A DNA stretch of 64,000 nucleotides from Deltaproteobacteria bacterium. GTDB taxonomy: Bacteria; Myxococcota; JACRCW01. Below are positions 48,847 through 58,084 of this stretch, piece by piece. A program made the translations under genes and the position numbers. The stretch lies in NCBI GenBank assembly GCA_016218805.1, contig JACRCW010000071.1, positions 1 through 64,000 on the forward strand. Reading direction: 5' to 3'. Each line of letters opens with the position of its first letter. The first letter of the stretch is position 1. The notes under the pieces were generated by a model, which worked only from the letters and a program-made list of their open reading frames with translations, was not told the origin of the DNA and searched no databases.

Positions 48847-51800
48847 TCAGCCGCCCACGGCCGCGGGACCCAGCCGCTGCAGCGAGCCCTCCAACAGCGA
48901 CCCGTAACGGCGGTAGCCGGTGCGCTCCGCGCGGGCCACGCCCTCTTCCAGGGCGGCCATGGCGCCGGCCTCGTCACCGGCGTGCAGGCGGGCCAGGCCC
49001 AGGTACCACAGGCCCGCCAACGTGATGCGGTTGGCTTCGTACGCGCGCGCGCGCGCCAGGCCCGCTTCAATGTCCGCCAGGCCCTCCTGCACGCGCCCCA
49101 GCCGCACGGAGGCAAGCCCGCGGCACAGGCGCGCCTCGGCCTCCGTCGCCGCCAGCGCCAGCTGCTCGGACGCGCGGCACGCCTTGCGGGCGGCCTCCAG
49201 CGCGGCCTCGTTGCGCTCCGCGGCCAGGTGCGCGGTGGCAATGACGGTGTCCGCAAACGCCACCGCATCCACCGCACCGGAGCCGTCAAACGCCTTGCGG
49301 GCCTCCTCGGCGCCCTTGAGCGCCTCGTCCAGGCGCCCCTCGTCACGCGCCAGGATGGCCAGGTTCAACGTGGTGGTGGCCACCATGCGCCGGTGCCCCA
49401 CGGCCAGCGCCAGCTCGCGCGCCTTGCGGTAGGCGGTGTCCGCCTCGGAGAAATCGCCGATTTCGTGGCTGGCCTGGCCCAGCAGGTTCATGCACTGGCA
49501 GGCGCGCAGCCGCTCGCCGCGCATCTGCGCGTGTGCCAGCACCTGCGTGAAGTCCCGCCGCGCCGCCTCCAGGTTGCCCGTCTCCAGCCGCCGCGCGGCA
49601 ATGGCCATGCGCGCCGCCTGCTCCTCCTGCTCCTCGCCAATGGCACGCGCCAGCTCCAACGCCTCCATGTTGTACCGCAGCCCGCGGTCCGGTTGGCCGC
49701 GCCGGTCATAGATGGTGCCGCACAGGCGCTTGGCCTTGCAGCGCAGGCGGTGGGCGCCGCCGCGTTCGGTCACGGACAGCACGGAGGTGATGATCTGCAG
49801 CGCCTGGTCCGTGTTGCCCAGCAGCGTGAGCGCATTGGCCTCATGGAAGCGCGCCTCCGCGTACAGCCGCGGCTCCGCCTTGTCCGCCAGCGCGGGCAGG
49901 CGCTCGTGGCACACCTTCTCCACCTCCTTCATGTTGCCCAGCGTGGACAGCGTCTCCAGGCGCAGCAGCAGGATCTCCAGGCTGCGGCGGGACATGGCCG
50001 GGTCATGGCTGCGCTGGGCACCCTGCACGTCCAGGACCTGTTCCGCCTCCTGCACGTAACGCATGGCTGCGCGCGTGGCGTTGACGTCCAGCGCGCGGCG
50101 CGTGGACTGCGCCAGGTAGTCAAACGCGCGCAGCGGCTCACCGCCCAGCTTGTAGTGGCGCGCCAGCGTCTCCGGCTCCGCGCCGCGCGCGCTGCGCCGG
50201 CCAAAGTCCTCCAGGCTGTGCGCCATCAGCAGGTGGAAGCGCGCTCGCCGCTCCGGGTCCAGCGTCTCGGAGACCGCCACGCGCATCTCCTCGGAGGCAA
50301 ACGCGTACCCGTCGTCCTGGCCCTCCACCAGGATCTTGCGCTTGATGAGCTCGTCAATCGCGTCCAGCACCTCCTCTTCGGGGCGCAGCACCACGCGCAT
50401 GAGGACCTCGCCGTGCAGGCGTCCTTCCAGCACGCTGGCGCGCTCCGCCACGTCCCGCGCGGCCGCGGACACGGAGGCCAGGCGGTCCTCAATGGGTTCG
50501 CCCTCACCGGTCATGGACACCGGCACGTCATTGGACGTGGCGTGGTCCAGGTCCACAAACCCGCGGCCCTTGCCCGCGCGCAGTGCCCACTTCTTGCCCG
50601 CGCGCACCAGGTCCCCGCGGTCCGCCCAGGCGCGGATGCGCTCCTCCACCAGGAACGGGATGCCGCGCGTTTCCTTGTACAGCGCCTCGCCCAGCGCGGT
50701 GGCCACGTCCTCGCCGCCCACCATGGCGCGGAGCATCTGCGCGGCCTCGCCGGGGGACAGCGCCTTGAGCGTGATGACCTTGGCGCGCTGCAGGGCGCCC
50801 AGCTCGGAAATCATCCGCGCCGCCGGCGAATCCGGCTCCACCATCGCCGGGTCCACCGTCACCACCAGGCCCAGCTTCTCGCCGCGGCCGCGCTCGCCCA
50901 TCACGAGCCGCGTGGCCACCTGCTGGATGACGTCCATGGACGCCTCGTCCGCGGCGTGCACGTCCTCCAGCACCAGCACGCGCGGCCGCACCCGCGCCAT
51001 GCGCCCCAGCACGTCCAGCAGCGCCGCGCGGAAGCGCACCAGCTCATCATCCGGTCCCAGCGCCGGCAGCGGCTTGGGACGCAGGGAGGCGGGCAGGCGG
51101 TGCAGCGCGGGCAGGTGCCGCACCAGCGCCGGGCCGTCCGCGCCCAGGATGCTCTCCACCTCCTGCGGGCTGCGGGAGCCCCACTCGCGCACCAGGGATT
51201 CAAACAGCTGCCCAAACACGGCAAACGGTTGTGACGCGTTCTTCCCCGCCGCGCCCCACACCAGCTCCAGCCCCTGCTCCTTGAGCGTGGCGGCCACTTC
51301 CTTGATGAGGCGGCTCTTGCCGCTGCCGGTCACGCCGGACAGCGCCACCACGTGGCCCTGGCCCTGCGCGGTCTTCTCCAGCGCGGTGCGCAGCGCCTGG
51401 AACTCGCTCTGCCGCCCCACCATGCCCGGCGCAAACAGCGGGTCCTTGGACATCTGGAAGGGCGGCGGTGCCAGCCCCGCGCTGGTCTGCTGCAGCTTCT
51501 TGATGTGTTCGTCAATCCCCTTCACCGCGTCCTTGAGCGCGCTGATGACGTCGTCAGACGTGGGGAAGCGCTTCTCCGTCTCCTTGTGCAGCAGCTTCTC
51601 CGCCACCGCGCGCAGGCCCGGGTTCACCTCCGGGTTGAAGCGCGTGATGGGCGGCGGGATGGTGCGCGCGTGGTGGTACGCGTAGCCCACAGACGTTTCC
51701 GAGAAGAACGGGTGCCGCCCGGCCAGCAGCTCATAGAGGATGACGCCCAGGCAGTAGAGGTCCGCGCGGCCGTCCAGGTCTATGCCCAGCGCCTGCTCCG

Positions 51801-52419
51801 GTGACAGGTACTTGAAGGTCCCCACCACCATGCCGCCGGAGGAGGTGTCCCCGGTGTTGGGCCCGCCGAACTGCTTGGCGATGCCGAAATCCATCAGCTT
51901 CACGACGCCGGAGTTGGTGACCAGGATGTTGTCCGGCTTGAGGTCGCGGTGGACAATGCGGTGCGCGTGGATGGCCCCCAGCGCAAACCCCACCTGCACA
52001 ATGGCCTCGGCCAGCCGCCGCACGCGCCCGGGCTCGTTGAGACGCTTGCGCAGCGCGTCCGGCAGCGTGTCCGCCGGCGGCGGGTCCTTGCCCAGCTTCA
52101 CAATGGGTTCGTCCCCGTCCAGCCAGCGGCGCAGCTCCTTGCCCTCCACCAGCTCCATGGTGAAGTAGGGCGCGCCGCGGTAGGTGCCCGCCTCAAACAC
52201 GCGCACCACGTTGGGATGCACCACGCGCTGGATGGCGCGGAACTCGCGCTTGAACCGCAGCGCGCTGTCACCCTTGTCCGCCGTCTCCGGCGGCAGCATC
52301 TTGAGCGCCACCTGCGCGCCCGTGCGCTCGTCACGCGCGCGGAACACCACGCCCATGCCGCCCCGGCCTATTTCGCCCAGGAGCGTGTAGTCCCCAATCC
52401 GGTCCGGTGCTGACAGCAT
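48847..52419 (-). CDS. Ser/Thr protein kinase fused to AAA ATPase and TPR repeats
   Basis: The 1190-aa signalling protein has an N-terminal Hanks-type kinase (about 10-300) with glycine loop GEIGRGGMG, K40, HRD at 157-159 (HRDLKPDN), DFG at 177-179 and a SPEQA-type APE. An acidic/proline insert lies at 101-130. An AAA/predicted-ATPase module follows with Walker A GVTGSGKS (362-369) and the Walker B-like VLVLEDVHAADEAS near 497-510. About 500 residues of TPR helices complete it. This three-part layout is common in myxobacteria, probably sensing through TPR and signalling by phosphorylation. No membrane helix is present. It has its own promoter, 52495-52467. Confidence 0.93.
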   Translation of the reverse strand: MLSAPDRIGDYTLLGEIGRGGMGVVFRARDERTGAQVALKMLPPETADKGDSALRFKREFRAIQRVVHPNVVRVFEAGTYRGAPYFTMELVEGKELRRWLDGDEPIVKLGKDPPPADTLPDALRKRLNEPGRVRRLAEAIVQVGFALGAIHAHRIVHRDLKPDNILVTNSGVVKLMDFGIAKQFGGPNTGDTSSGGMVVGTFKYLSPEQALGIDLDGRADLYCLGVILYELLAGRHPFFSETSVGYAYHHARTIPPPITRFNPEVNPGLRAVAEKLLHKETEKRFPTSDDVISALKDAVKGIDEHIKKLQQTSAGLAPPPFQMSKDPLFAPGMVGRQSEFQALRTALEKTAQGQGHVVALSGVTGSGKSRLIKEVAATLKEQGLELVWGAAGKNASQPFAVFGQLFESLVREWGSRSPQEVESILGADGPALVRHLPALHRLPASLRPKPLPALGPDDELVRFRAALLDVLGRMARVRPRVLVLEDVHAADEASMDVIQQVATRLVMGERGRGEKLGLVVTVDPAMVEPDSPAARMISELGALQRAKVITLKALSPGEAAQMLRAMVGGEDVATALGEALYKETRGIPFLVEERIRAWADRGDLVRAGKKWALRAGKGRGFVDLDHATSNDVPVSMTGEGEPIEDRLASVSAAARDVAERASVLEGRLHGEVLMRVVLRPEEEVLDAIDELIKRKILVEGQDDGYAFASEEMRVAVSETLDPERRARFHLLMAHSLEDFGRRSARGAEPETLARHYKLGGEPLRAFDYLAQSTRRALDVNATRAAMRYVQEAEQVLDVQGAQRSHDPAMSRRSLEILLLRLETLSTLGNMKEVEKVCHERLPALADKAEPRLYAEARFHEANALTLLGNTDQALQIITSVLSVTERGGAHRLRCKAKRLCGTIYDRRGQPDRGLRYNMEALELARAIGEEQEEQAARMAIAARRLETGNLEAARRDFTQVLAHAQMRGERLRACQCMNLLGQASHEIGDFSEADTAYRKARELALAVGHRRMVATTTLNLAILARDEGRLDEALKGAEEARKAFDGSGAVDAVAFADTVIATAHLAAERNEAALEAARKACRASEQLALAATEAEARLCRGLASVRLGRVQEGLADIEAGLARARAYEANRITLAGLWYLGLARLHAGDEAGAMAALEEGVARAERTGYRRYGSLLEGSLQRLGPAAVGG

Positions 52420-52466
52420 CCGTCTCCGCGGCGTGCCTGAAGAGTGCTCCCCCGTCGCCGTGGCGG

Positions 52467-52495
52467 ACCCTACCAGAGCGCCGCATCGCCAACAA
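52467..52495 (-). promoter_or_regulatory. Sigma-70-type promoter of the kinase gene
   Basis: On the minus strand TTGTTG (52495-52490), 17 bp, TAGGGT (52472-52467). This leaves a leader of about 40 nt before the ATG at 52419, containing GGAG at good spacing. Confidence 0.45.
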
Positions 52496-52550
52496 ACTTG
52501 CGTACTTGCGCGGGTGCGAACCGTTCCCGAGGCACCCGGCTCCCACCGCC

Positions 52551-52634
52551 ATGGACCTTGGCCCCCTCATCTTCCTGGCGCTGTACGTGGTGCTGCAGGC
52601 GTTTGTGTTGCCGCGGCTGGGCGTGCGGACTTGA
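52551..52634 (+). CDS. Small membrane protein, 27 aa
   Basis: MDLGPLIFLALYVVLQAFVL then PRLGVRT: one hydrophobic helix followed by a PRLG-type polar end. Short proteins with a single helix and a similar LPxLGxxT end are, as far as I recall, widespread and unannotated; this is memory, not a search. No good ribosome site is visible. Divergent from the kinase gene. Real coding status is uncertain. Confidence 0.4.
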   Translation: MDLGPLIFLALYVVLQAFVLPRLGVRT

Positions 52635-52689
52635 ATGGCCCCCAACCCGCGCCGTGACGCGCGGGACCAGGACCGGCCGGGAGACGGCT

Positions 52690-52905
52690 GTGGCTGACGC
52701 CGCGTCTGGACGGATGACGGCGCTGCGGCGGACGCTGTTCCCCTACGCGGCGGGCGCCGTGGGCGGCGCGCTGGGGTTCATCGCCGTGGCGCTGGTGGTG
52801 TCCGGGCTGGGGTCCACCTGTTCGTTCCTGTGCCGGCCGCACGTGGCGGGTGTGCTGGGCGCGGTGGCGGGACTGTACGGCGTGTTCCTGGCGCGCCACC
52901 CCTGA
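52690..52905 (+). CDS. Small two-helix membrane protein, 71 aa
   Basis: The 71-aa product has two hydrophobic segments (PYAAGAVGGALGFIAVALVV and VAGVLGAVAGLYGVFLA) joined by a short loop holding two Cys (CSFLC). The GTG at 52690 is chosen because GGGAGA precedes it; an ATG at 52714 is the alternative. No family is recognised. The stop is 12 bp from the convergent cyclase gene. Confidence 0.6.
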   Translation: MADAASGRMTALRRTLFPYAAGAVGGALGFIAVALVVSGLGSTCSFLCRPHVAGVLGAVAGLYGVFLARHP

Positions 52906-52917
52906 GCTGAGTGAGCC

Positions 52918-54750
52918 TCACGCCTGCAGCTCAAAGACCTCCACGGCGTCCGCCTTGCCCTTGAGGCTCTTGGCCCCACGCGCGGCCACCTTGAGGCGCC
53001 CCATCACCGCCTGCGCGGTCAACGGCCCCAGCAGGATGCCGCCCGGCGGCGCAATGCCCTCCAGCCGCTGCGCCACGTTCACCGTGTCACCCAGGCAGGT
53101 GTACTCCAGCCGCAGCGGGCTCCCCACGGTCCCCGCCAGCAACGGGCCCGAGTTGAGGCCAATCCGCAACGCGAGCCGTTCGCCCTCGGGCCGTCCGGCC
53201 ATGAGCGCGGCAAACGCCTCCTGCATGGCCAGCGCGCACCGCGCGGCGCGCAGCGCGTCGTCAGCGGCGGGGAACGGCGCGCCGAACACGGCCATCACGG
53301 CGTCACCGATGTACTTGTCCACGGTGCCGCGGAACTCGTAGACCACGCGCGTCATCTCGCCGAGGTAGCCGTTGAGCAGCTCCGCCACCTCCGTCGTCGT
53401 GTGCCGGTCGCAGTAGCTGGTGAAGCCGGAGAGGTCCGTGAACATGACGGTGGCGTTGATAGGCTCCAGGAACAGCCCGCCCTGGCCCTCCTGCGCCTGC
53501 TTCTGCATGAGCTTCTCCACCACCTCGCGCGTGTGGAAACGCTCCAGCGTGTGACGCAGCGCCTCTTCTTCAGCCACGCGCTCCTTGAGCTGCGCGCGTT
53601 CAATGCCCAGCGCAGTGAGGTGCCCCAGCGCCGCCACCAGGTCCTCCTCCCACTCCTGGAACGGGACCTTGCGCGTCACGTAGATGACGCCCACGGGCGC
53701 GGTGTCGCGCAGCATGGGCACGGCCAGCACGGCCTTGAGGTCCAGGTCCACCACGGAGATGTTCTTGGCAAACCGGGCGTCCGCGCTGGCGTCCTCCGTC
53801 GTCACGGCCACGCGGCGGCGCAGCGCCTGGTCCACCACGCTGCGGCTGAAGCGCTGCGGCACCGCCGCGCCGGAGGTGCGCACCACGCGCGGGACAATGG
53901 TGGTCGCGTCCACCGGGCCGGGCGGGCACATCAGCAGCGCCACCGTCTGCGCGCGGATGGCCAGCATGATGGTCTCCGCCATGGCGTTGAGGAAGTCCTC
54001 CTCGCCCTTGGCGCCCTGCAGTTCGCCGGCCACGCGGTAGACCAGCCGCAGCGCCAGTTCCTGGGGGTCCCGCTGCTGCCGCGCCAGCGTGGCCAGTTCC
54101 GCCACCTCCTGCGCAATGGTGATGCCCTGCAACGGCGTGGCGTGCAGCGTGAGCTTCTTGAGCAGCGCGCTCTCGCCCACCGCGCGTTCACGCGTGGTCT
54201 CCCCCTCCGTCCCCGGTGAACTTTTCCAGTGCACCTGCAGCGCCGGCATGATGAGGCTGATGGCCGCCGCCGGTGTGTGCTGCGGGGTCAGCGGCGCGCG
54301 CGCTTCGGGACCGGCCTGGCGGGAGGCAACCAGCGCGTCCACCCGCAGCGCGGCCGCCACGCTCGCCGTCGTCTGGTCGTCAAATGCGTTGGCCACCTGC
54401 GCGGGCGGTTCGCTCACCGCCGCCACCGTGCTGTCCGTCACCGCCGCGGGGCGCAGCCGCACCGCCCACTCACCCACCGCCACGTCCTCACCGCCGTGCA
54501 GCAGCGCGCGTTGGATGCGGTTGCCCGCCACAAGCGTGCCGTTGAAGCTCCCCAGGTCCTCCAACGTCACGTGTGTGCCGGTGCCCACGCGCAGCAGGGC
54601 GTGGCGGCGGCTGACCTGCTTGCCCTGCAGGATCACATGGCAGGTGGGCTCACGGCCCAGGATGTACTCGCCCGGCGGGAGGCGCACGCTGATGGGGTCC
54701 TGGCCGGCCGTGGTGCACTCCAGCACCCAGCGCGCCGCGGTCTTGATCAT
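52918..54750 (-). CDS. FHA-GAF-adenylate/guanylate cyclase
   Basis: The 610-aa protein combines three modules. An FHA phosphothreonine-binding domain spans about 18-95 (YILGREPTCHVI, VSRRHALLR, GSFNGT). A GAF-like sensor spans about 190-375 (VDLDLKAVLAVPMLRDTAPVGVIYVTR). A class III nucleotide cyclase spans about 415-600 (NATVMFTDLSGFTSYC, DKYIGDAVMAVFGAP, LEYTCLGDTVNVAQRLEG). It would make cAMP or cGMP when FHA engages a phosphorylated partner, conceivably from the nearby kinase. All key metal Asp residues are present. ATG 54750 follows GGAG and overlaps the stop of the amidohydrolase (ATGA). Confidence 0.92.
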   Translation of the reverse strand: MIKTAARWVLECTTAGQDPISVRLPPGEYILGREPTCHVILQGKQVSRRHALLRVGTGTHVTLEDLGSFNGTLVAGNRIQRALLHGGEDVAVGEWAVRLRPAAVTDSTVAAVSEPPAQVANAFDDQTTASVAAALRVDALVASRQAGPEARAPLTPQHTPAAAISLIMPALQVHWKSSPGTEGETTRERAVGESALLKKLTLHATPLQGITIAQEVAELATLARQQRDPQELALRLVYRVAGELQGAKGEEDFLNAMAETIMLAIRAQTVALLMCPPGPVDATTIVPRVVRTSGAAVPQRFSRSVVDQALRRRVAVTTEDASADARFAKNISVVDLDLKAVLAVPMLRDTAPVGVIYVTRKVPFQEWEEDLVAALGHLTALGIERAQLKERVAEEEALRHTLERFHTREVVEKLMQKQAQEGQGGLFLEPINATVMFTDLSGFTSYCDRHTTTEVAELLNGYLGEMTRVVYEFRGTVDKYIGDAVMAVFGAPFPAADDALRAARCALAMQEAFAALMAGRPEGERLALRIGLNSGPLLAGTVGSPLRLEYTCLGDTVNVAQRLEGIAPPGGILLGPLTAQAVMGRLKVAARGAKSLKGKADAVEVFELQA

Positions 54751-55910
54751 GTGTGCTCCGTGCCGTGCACCAGGGTTCCTTCGCCGTAGATGGCCACCGG
54801 GACGGAGTGGGCATCCAGCACCGGCCCGCTCCACACCACCACGTTGGCATCCTTGCCCCGCTTGAGCGATCCCACGCGCCCGTCCAGCCCCAGGATGGCG
54901 GCCGCATCCAGCGTCACCGCCCGCAGCGCCGCCTCCGCGGGCAGGCCGGAGCGCGCGGCGACGATGGGAATGAGGTGGAACTGCCCCGCCGAGATGATGG
55001 GGTGATCACTCATCAGCGCCATGCGCACGCCCGCCGCGTGCAGCCGCGCGGGCGTGTCCGTGCGCTTGTCAGCCAGCTCCAGCTTGGTGCGCGCGGACAT
55101 GTCCGGGCCCACAATGACGTCCACGCCGCGGCGCGCAAGCACGTCCGCAATCAGGTACGCCTCCGTGCCGTGGTCCAGGATGGCGCGGACGTGCATCTCA
55201 TCCGCCACACGCAGCGCCGTCTCCAGGTCAAACGCGCGGTGCGCGTGCACCCGCAGCGGGAGGGTGCGCCGGATGACCGGCAGCAGCGCTTCCATGGCCA
55301 GGTCCCGCGGCGCGTCCAGCCGGTGGCGCACGGCGGCATAGGCGCGCGCGCGCTCCAGCGTCTGGCGCAGGATGGCGGCCACGGCCATGCGGGTGGCCGG
55401 GGCTTTGCGCTGTTCCCGGTAGATGCGGCACGGGTTCTCCCCAAACGCGACCTTCATGCCCGGCCGCTCCGCGTACGCCATCTGGGCGATGCGCTCCGGC
55501 CACGTGCGCAGGCTCACCGCCAGGCCGCCCACGACGTTGGCGCTCCCCGGCAGCACGCACACGGTGGTCACGCCGGAGAGCAACGCGTCGCGAAAACCGC
55601 TGTCCCGCGGGTTGATGCCGTCCTCCGCGCGCAGCTGCGGTGTCACCGGGTCCGTGGTCTCGTTGTAGTGCTCCGCCTCCGCGCCGCTGACGCCGCCCTG
55701 GTGCAGCCCCGCGTGCATGTGCGCGTCCACAAATCCCGGCAGCGCGTGGCAGCCCCGGTAGCGGCGTACCTGTGCGCCGCGCGGTACCGGGACGCGGCGC
55801 GCCGGACCCACGGCGGCAATCCGCCCGTCGCGCAGCACCAGCCGGCCGCCCGTGAAGGAGGGCCCCTCCACGGGATGCACCGTGAGTTCATCCAGAACGA
55901 CGACCGCCAT
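54747..55910 (-). CDS. Amidohydrolase family protein (imidazolonepropionase-like)
   Basis: The 387-aa enzyme shows the metal-dependent amidohydrolase pattern: an N-terminal beta-sandwich, then ALPGFVDAHMHAGLH (HxH), HAHRAFDLETALRVADE, ILDHGTEAYLI, and MSDHPIISAGQ with the catalytic Asp. VTLDAAAILGLDGRVGSLKRGKDANVVVW closes the sandwich. It is nearest to the secreted/cytosolic imidazolonepropionase-like group, but no signal peptide is present and the substrate is unknown. Translational coupling (ATGA) with the cyclase gene is unexpected and may reflect shared regulation. Confidence 0.85.
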   Translation of the reverse strand: MAVVVLDELTVHPVEGPSFTGGRLVLRDGRIAAVGPARRVPVPRGAQVRRYRGCHALPGFVDAHMHAGLHQGGVSGAEAEHYNETTDPVTPQLRAEDGINPRDSGFRDALLSGVTTVCVLPGSANVVGGLAVSLRTWPERIAQMAYAERPGMKVAFGENPCRIYREQRKAPATRMAVAAILRQTLERARAYAAVRHRLDAPRDLAMEALLPVIRRTLPLRVHAHRAFDLETALRVADEMHVRAILDHGTEAYLIADVLARRGVDVIVGPDMSARTKLELADKRTDTPARLHAAGVRMALMSDHPIISAGQFHLIPIVAARSGLPAEAALRAVTLDAAAILGLDGRVGSLKRGKDANVVVWSGPVLDAHSVPVAIYGEGTLVHGTEHT

Positions 55911-55960
55911 GGCGGCGGCACGCTATCGGAACCGGGCGGGGCCTTCCACCGTCCCGCGCC

Positions 55961-57154
55961 TCACCGCCCCGCGGATTGGAACAGGAACGGGTAGTTCACC
56001 GCCACTTCCCCGCCGCTGCGCGGGCGCGGGAAGATCATGGAACGCAGCACGCCCAGCACGCAGTCCTCCGTCGGCGGGTGGTTCAGCGTGGTGGAGCCAA
56101 CTTCCGCGTGAGCCACGCGCCCGTCCGCGCCGATGGAGAAACGCGCCTCCACGCGCCCGCCCAGGTCCGGGTGCCCGTTGAGTTCGCGCTCGTAGCAGTA
56201 GCTGATGCGCGCGTGATGGCGCCGCACCACCCGGGCCACCTCGTCACGGCCCAGCCCGTCCTGCGGCGCGCAGTCACGGCAGCCGCCGACCACCTTGGCG
56301 CGGTGCGGGCCACCGCCGTCCGGCCAACCCGTGCCGCCGGGGCCACGCCCCGTCCCGTCCCCCAGCCCGCCAATGCCAACCACGCCGGTGCCGCCACCGC
56401 CCGGACCGCCGCCACGCGACGAGAATCCGCTGCCGTCCCCGGCGACGACGGCACCCGGCCCCAGGCCCTGCAGCGCCTGGTTGACGTCACCGCCCAGCGC
56501 CCCGCCCAACACCGCCCCGAGCGCGCCGCCCCGCCCGCGCAACATGCCCAGCACGCCGGCGCCCATGGCCGCGGCGCGGTCGCGTTCGCGGCGCGCCGGG
56601 TCCACGGGGCGCCGGACCCGCGTGCCGGACGGGCGGTGCACGCGCGGCGCGGTCACCGTGGAGGCCACGCGCGGTGGGCGCGGGGGCTTGGTGGGTGGGC
56701 GGACGGTGGGTCCCACGCGGCTGATGACGGCGGCCAGCCGCGCCAACGGCGGCGGTGGCTCTTCAGCCGGCGCTTCCGACGCGACCAGCGCCAGCAGCGA
56801 CGACACGCCCAGGACCGCCGCGCAGCTGGCCGCGAAGGGAAGGTCCGCGCGCAGCGGTGCCGCCCCGGCCGCGGGCTCGCGCGCCACCCAGCGCACCATC
56901 ACGCGTTGCCCGTGCCAACTGGCCAGCGCGGCATCCCCGGGGCGCAGTGCCGTCGCAGGATCCGCGTCGTCGGACCGTGCCACGCGCGCGCCTGCCGGCA
57001 CGGCCACGCGCACGTGGCCCGCGCGCACGGCGAGCCAGGCGGTCCGCCCATCGCCTTCCATCCAGTCCACGGCGCGCACGCCATCCACGTGCCGCACCGC
57101 CAGCAGCGTGCGCCCCCACCACCAGGTCACTTCCAGAACGTTCATCGCGCCCAT
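55961..57154 (-). CDS. AgmX/PglI C-terminal (TonB-like) domain protein
   Basis: The 397-aa protein has an N-terminal about 100-residue domain, a membrane helix (ASCAAVLGVSSLLALVAS), a Pro-rich then Gly-rich linker (runs of GGG and GPGG), and a C-terminal domain. That domain carries RHHARISYCYERELNGHPDL, RVEARFSIGADGRVAHAEV and NYPFLFQS, the AgmX/PglI signature with paired Cys (ISYCYE ... TEDCVLG). The family relates to TonB and to gliding-motility proteins of Myxococcus. It probably spans the periplasm to transmit force or tether the outer membrane. ATG 57154 follows GGAGG at 9 nt; ATG 57145 is possible. Confidence 0.85.
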   Translation of the reverse strand: MGAMNVLEVTWWWGRTLLAVRHVDGVRAVDWMEGDGRTAWLAVRAGHVRVAVPAGARVARSDDADPATALRPGDAALASWHGQRVMVRWVAREPAAGAAPLRADLPFAASCAAVLGVSSLLALVASEAPAEEPPPPLARLAAVISRVGPTVRPPTKPPRPPRVASTVTAPRVHRPSGTRVRRPVDPARRERDRAAAMGAGVLGMLRGRGGALGAVLGGALGGDVNQALQGLGPGAVVAGDGSGFSSRGGGPGGGGTGVVGIGGLGDGTGRGPGGTGWPDGGGPHRAKVVGGCRDCAPQDGLGRDEVARVVRRHHARISYCYERELNGHPDLGGRVEARFSIGADGRVAHAEVGSTTLNHPPTEDCVLGVLRSMIFPRPRSGGEVAVNYPFLFQSAGR

Positions 57155-57238
57155 GCGTCGGCCTCCGCGTTCTGGACAGCATCCGGGGTGACCGGGTTCC
57201 CGTGGCACGCGCGCGGCGGAGGGTTAGATTCACGCGCC

Positions 57239-58024
57239 GTGACCACTTCCCGCCCGTCGCCCCGTCGCCGTCGCCGCGCCCGCGCTGGCACGGAGTTGCT
57301 CAGCTTGGGTCTGTTGGACGTGCCGGGCCTGGGCCCGCGTGAAGTGCGCCTGTGCCTCCCGCCCGGAAGCGGGCGGCGCGCGGCGGCCCCGCTGCTGCTG
57401 CTGTGGGACGGGCAGAACGTGTTTGATGATGAGCCCTCCTACGCGGGTGGCTGGCAGGTGCACCGGCTGGTGGCGCGGCGCGCCGCCCGCGGGCGCGTGG
57501 TCCCCATCGTCGTTGGTATTCACCACGGCGGTGCGGACCGCCTGCGTGAGCTGGCGCCCTGGGCCCCGCGCGGTCGGTCGCTCTCCGAGCCATTGCTGCA
57601 GTGGGTGGCCGACGCGCTGGTCCCCACGTTGCGCGCGCAGTTCCACGTCGGTGAGGGGCCCCGCGCGGTGACCGTCGGCGGCAGTTCACTGGGCGGGCTC
57701 ATGTCGCTGTGGGGACACTTCCGGCGCCCGGACGTATTTGGCAACGCGTTGGTGATGTCCCCGTCGCTGTTCCTGGGGCGGGGCGCGGTGTTCCGTTACC
57801 TGGCATCCCAGCCGCGCCCGTGGGCCACGCGCATCTACCTGGACGCCGGCGGGCGCGAAATGGGCGGCCGCCTGGTGCGGCTGGCGGCACGGCTGGAAAC
57901 CGACCTGCTTGCGCGCGGCTGGGACGGTGGGGACCTCATGTTCCGCGCGCCACGCACCGGTGAGCACAGCGAACTCCACTGGCGACGGCGGATGCCGCGC
58001 GCCATGGAGTTTCTGTACGGCTGA
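57239..58024 (+). CDS. Esterase D-like alpha/beta hydrolase
   Basis: The 261-aa enzyme fits the putative esterase family (enterobactin esterase/mycolyltransferase type). It has LLLLWDGQNVFDDE early, VVPIVVGIHHGG, the nucleophile in VGGSSLGGLMS (GxSxG) and MSPSLFLGRG, and a final segment HSELHWRRRMPRAMEFLYG carrying the catalytic His. A basic leader (SPRRRRRARAG) precedes; it is not a typical signal peptide. TAGATT at 57225-57230 lies 8 nt before the GTG and no ribosome site is at normal spacing, another leaderless-type start. Substrate unknown. Confidence 0.82.
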   Translation: MTTSRPSPRRRRRARAGTELLSLGLLDVPGLGPREVRLCLPPGSGRRAAAPLLLLWDGQNVFDDEPSYAGGWQVHRLVARRAARGRVVPIVVGIHHGGADRLRELAPWAPRGRSLSEPLLQWVADALVPTLRAQFHVGEGPRAVTVGGSSLGGLMSLWGHFRRPDVFGNALVMSPSLFLGRGAVFRYLASQPRPWATRIYLDAGGREMGGRLVRLAARLETDLLARGWDGGDLMFRAPRTGEHSELHWRRRMPRAMEFLYG

Positions 58025-58084
58025 CACGGGTGGCCCCGACGGGCGGGCGCCGCTCACGGTGCCATTCGGCAGGCCCGGCGTCCG

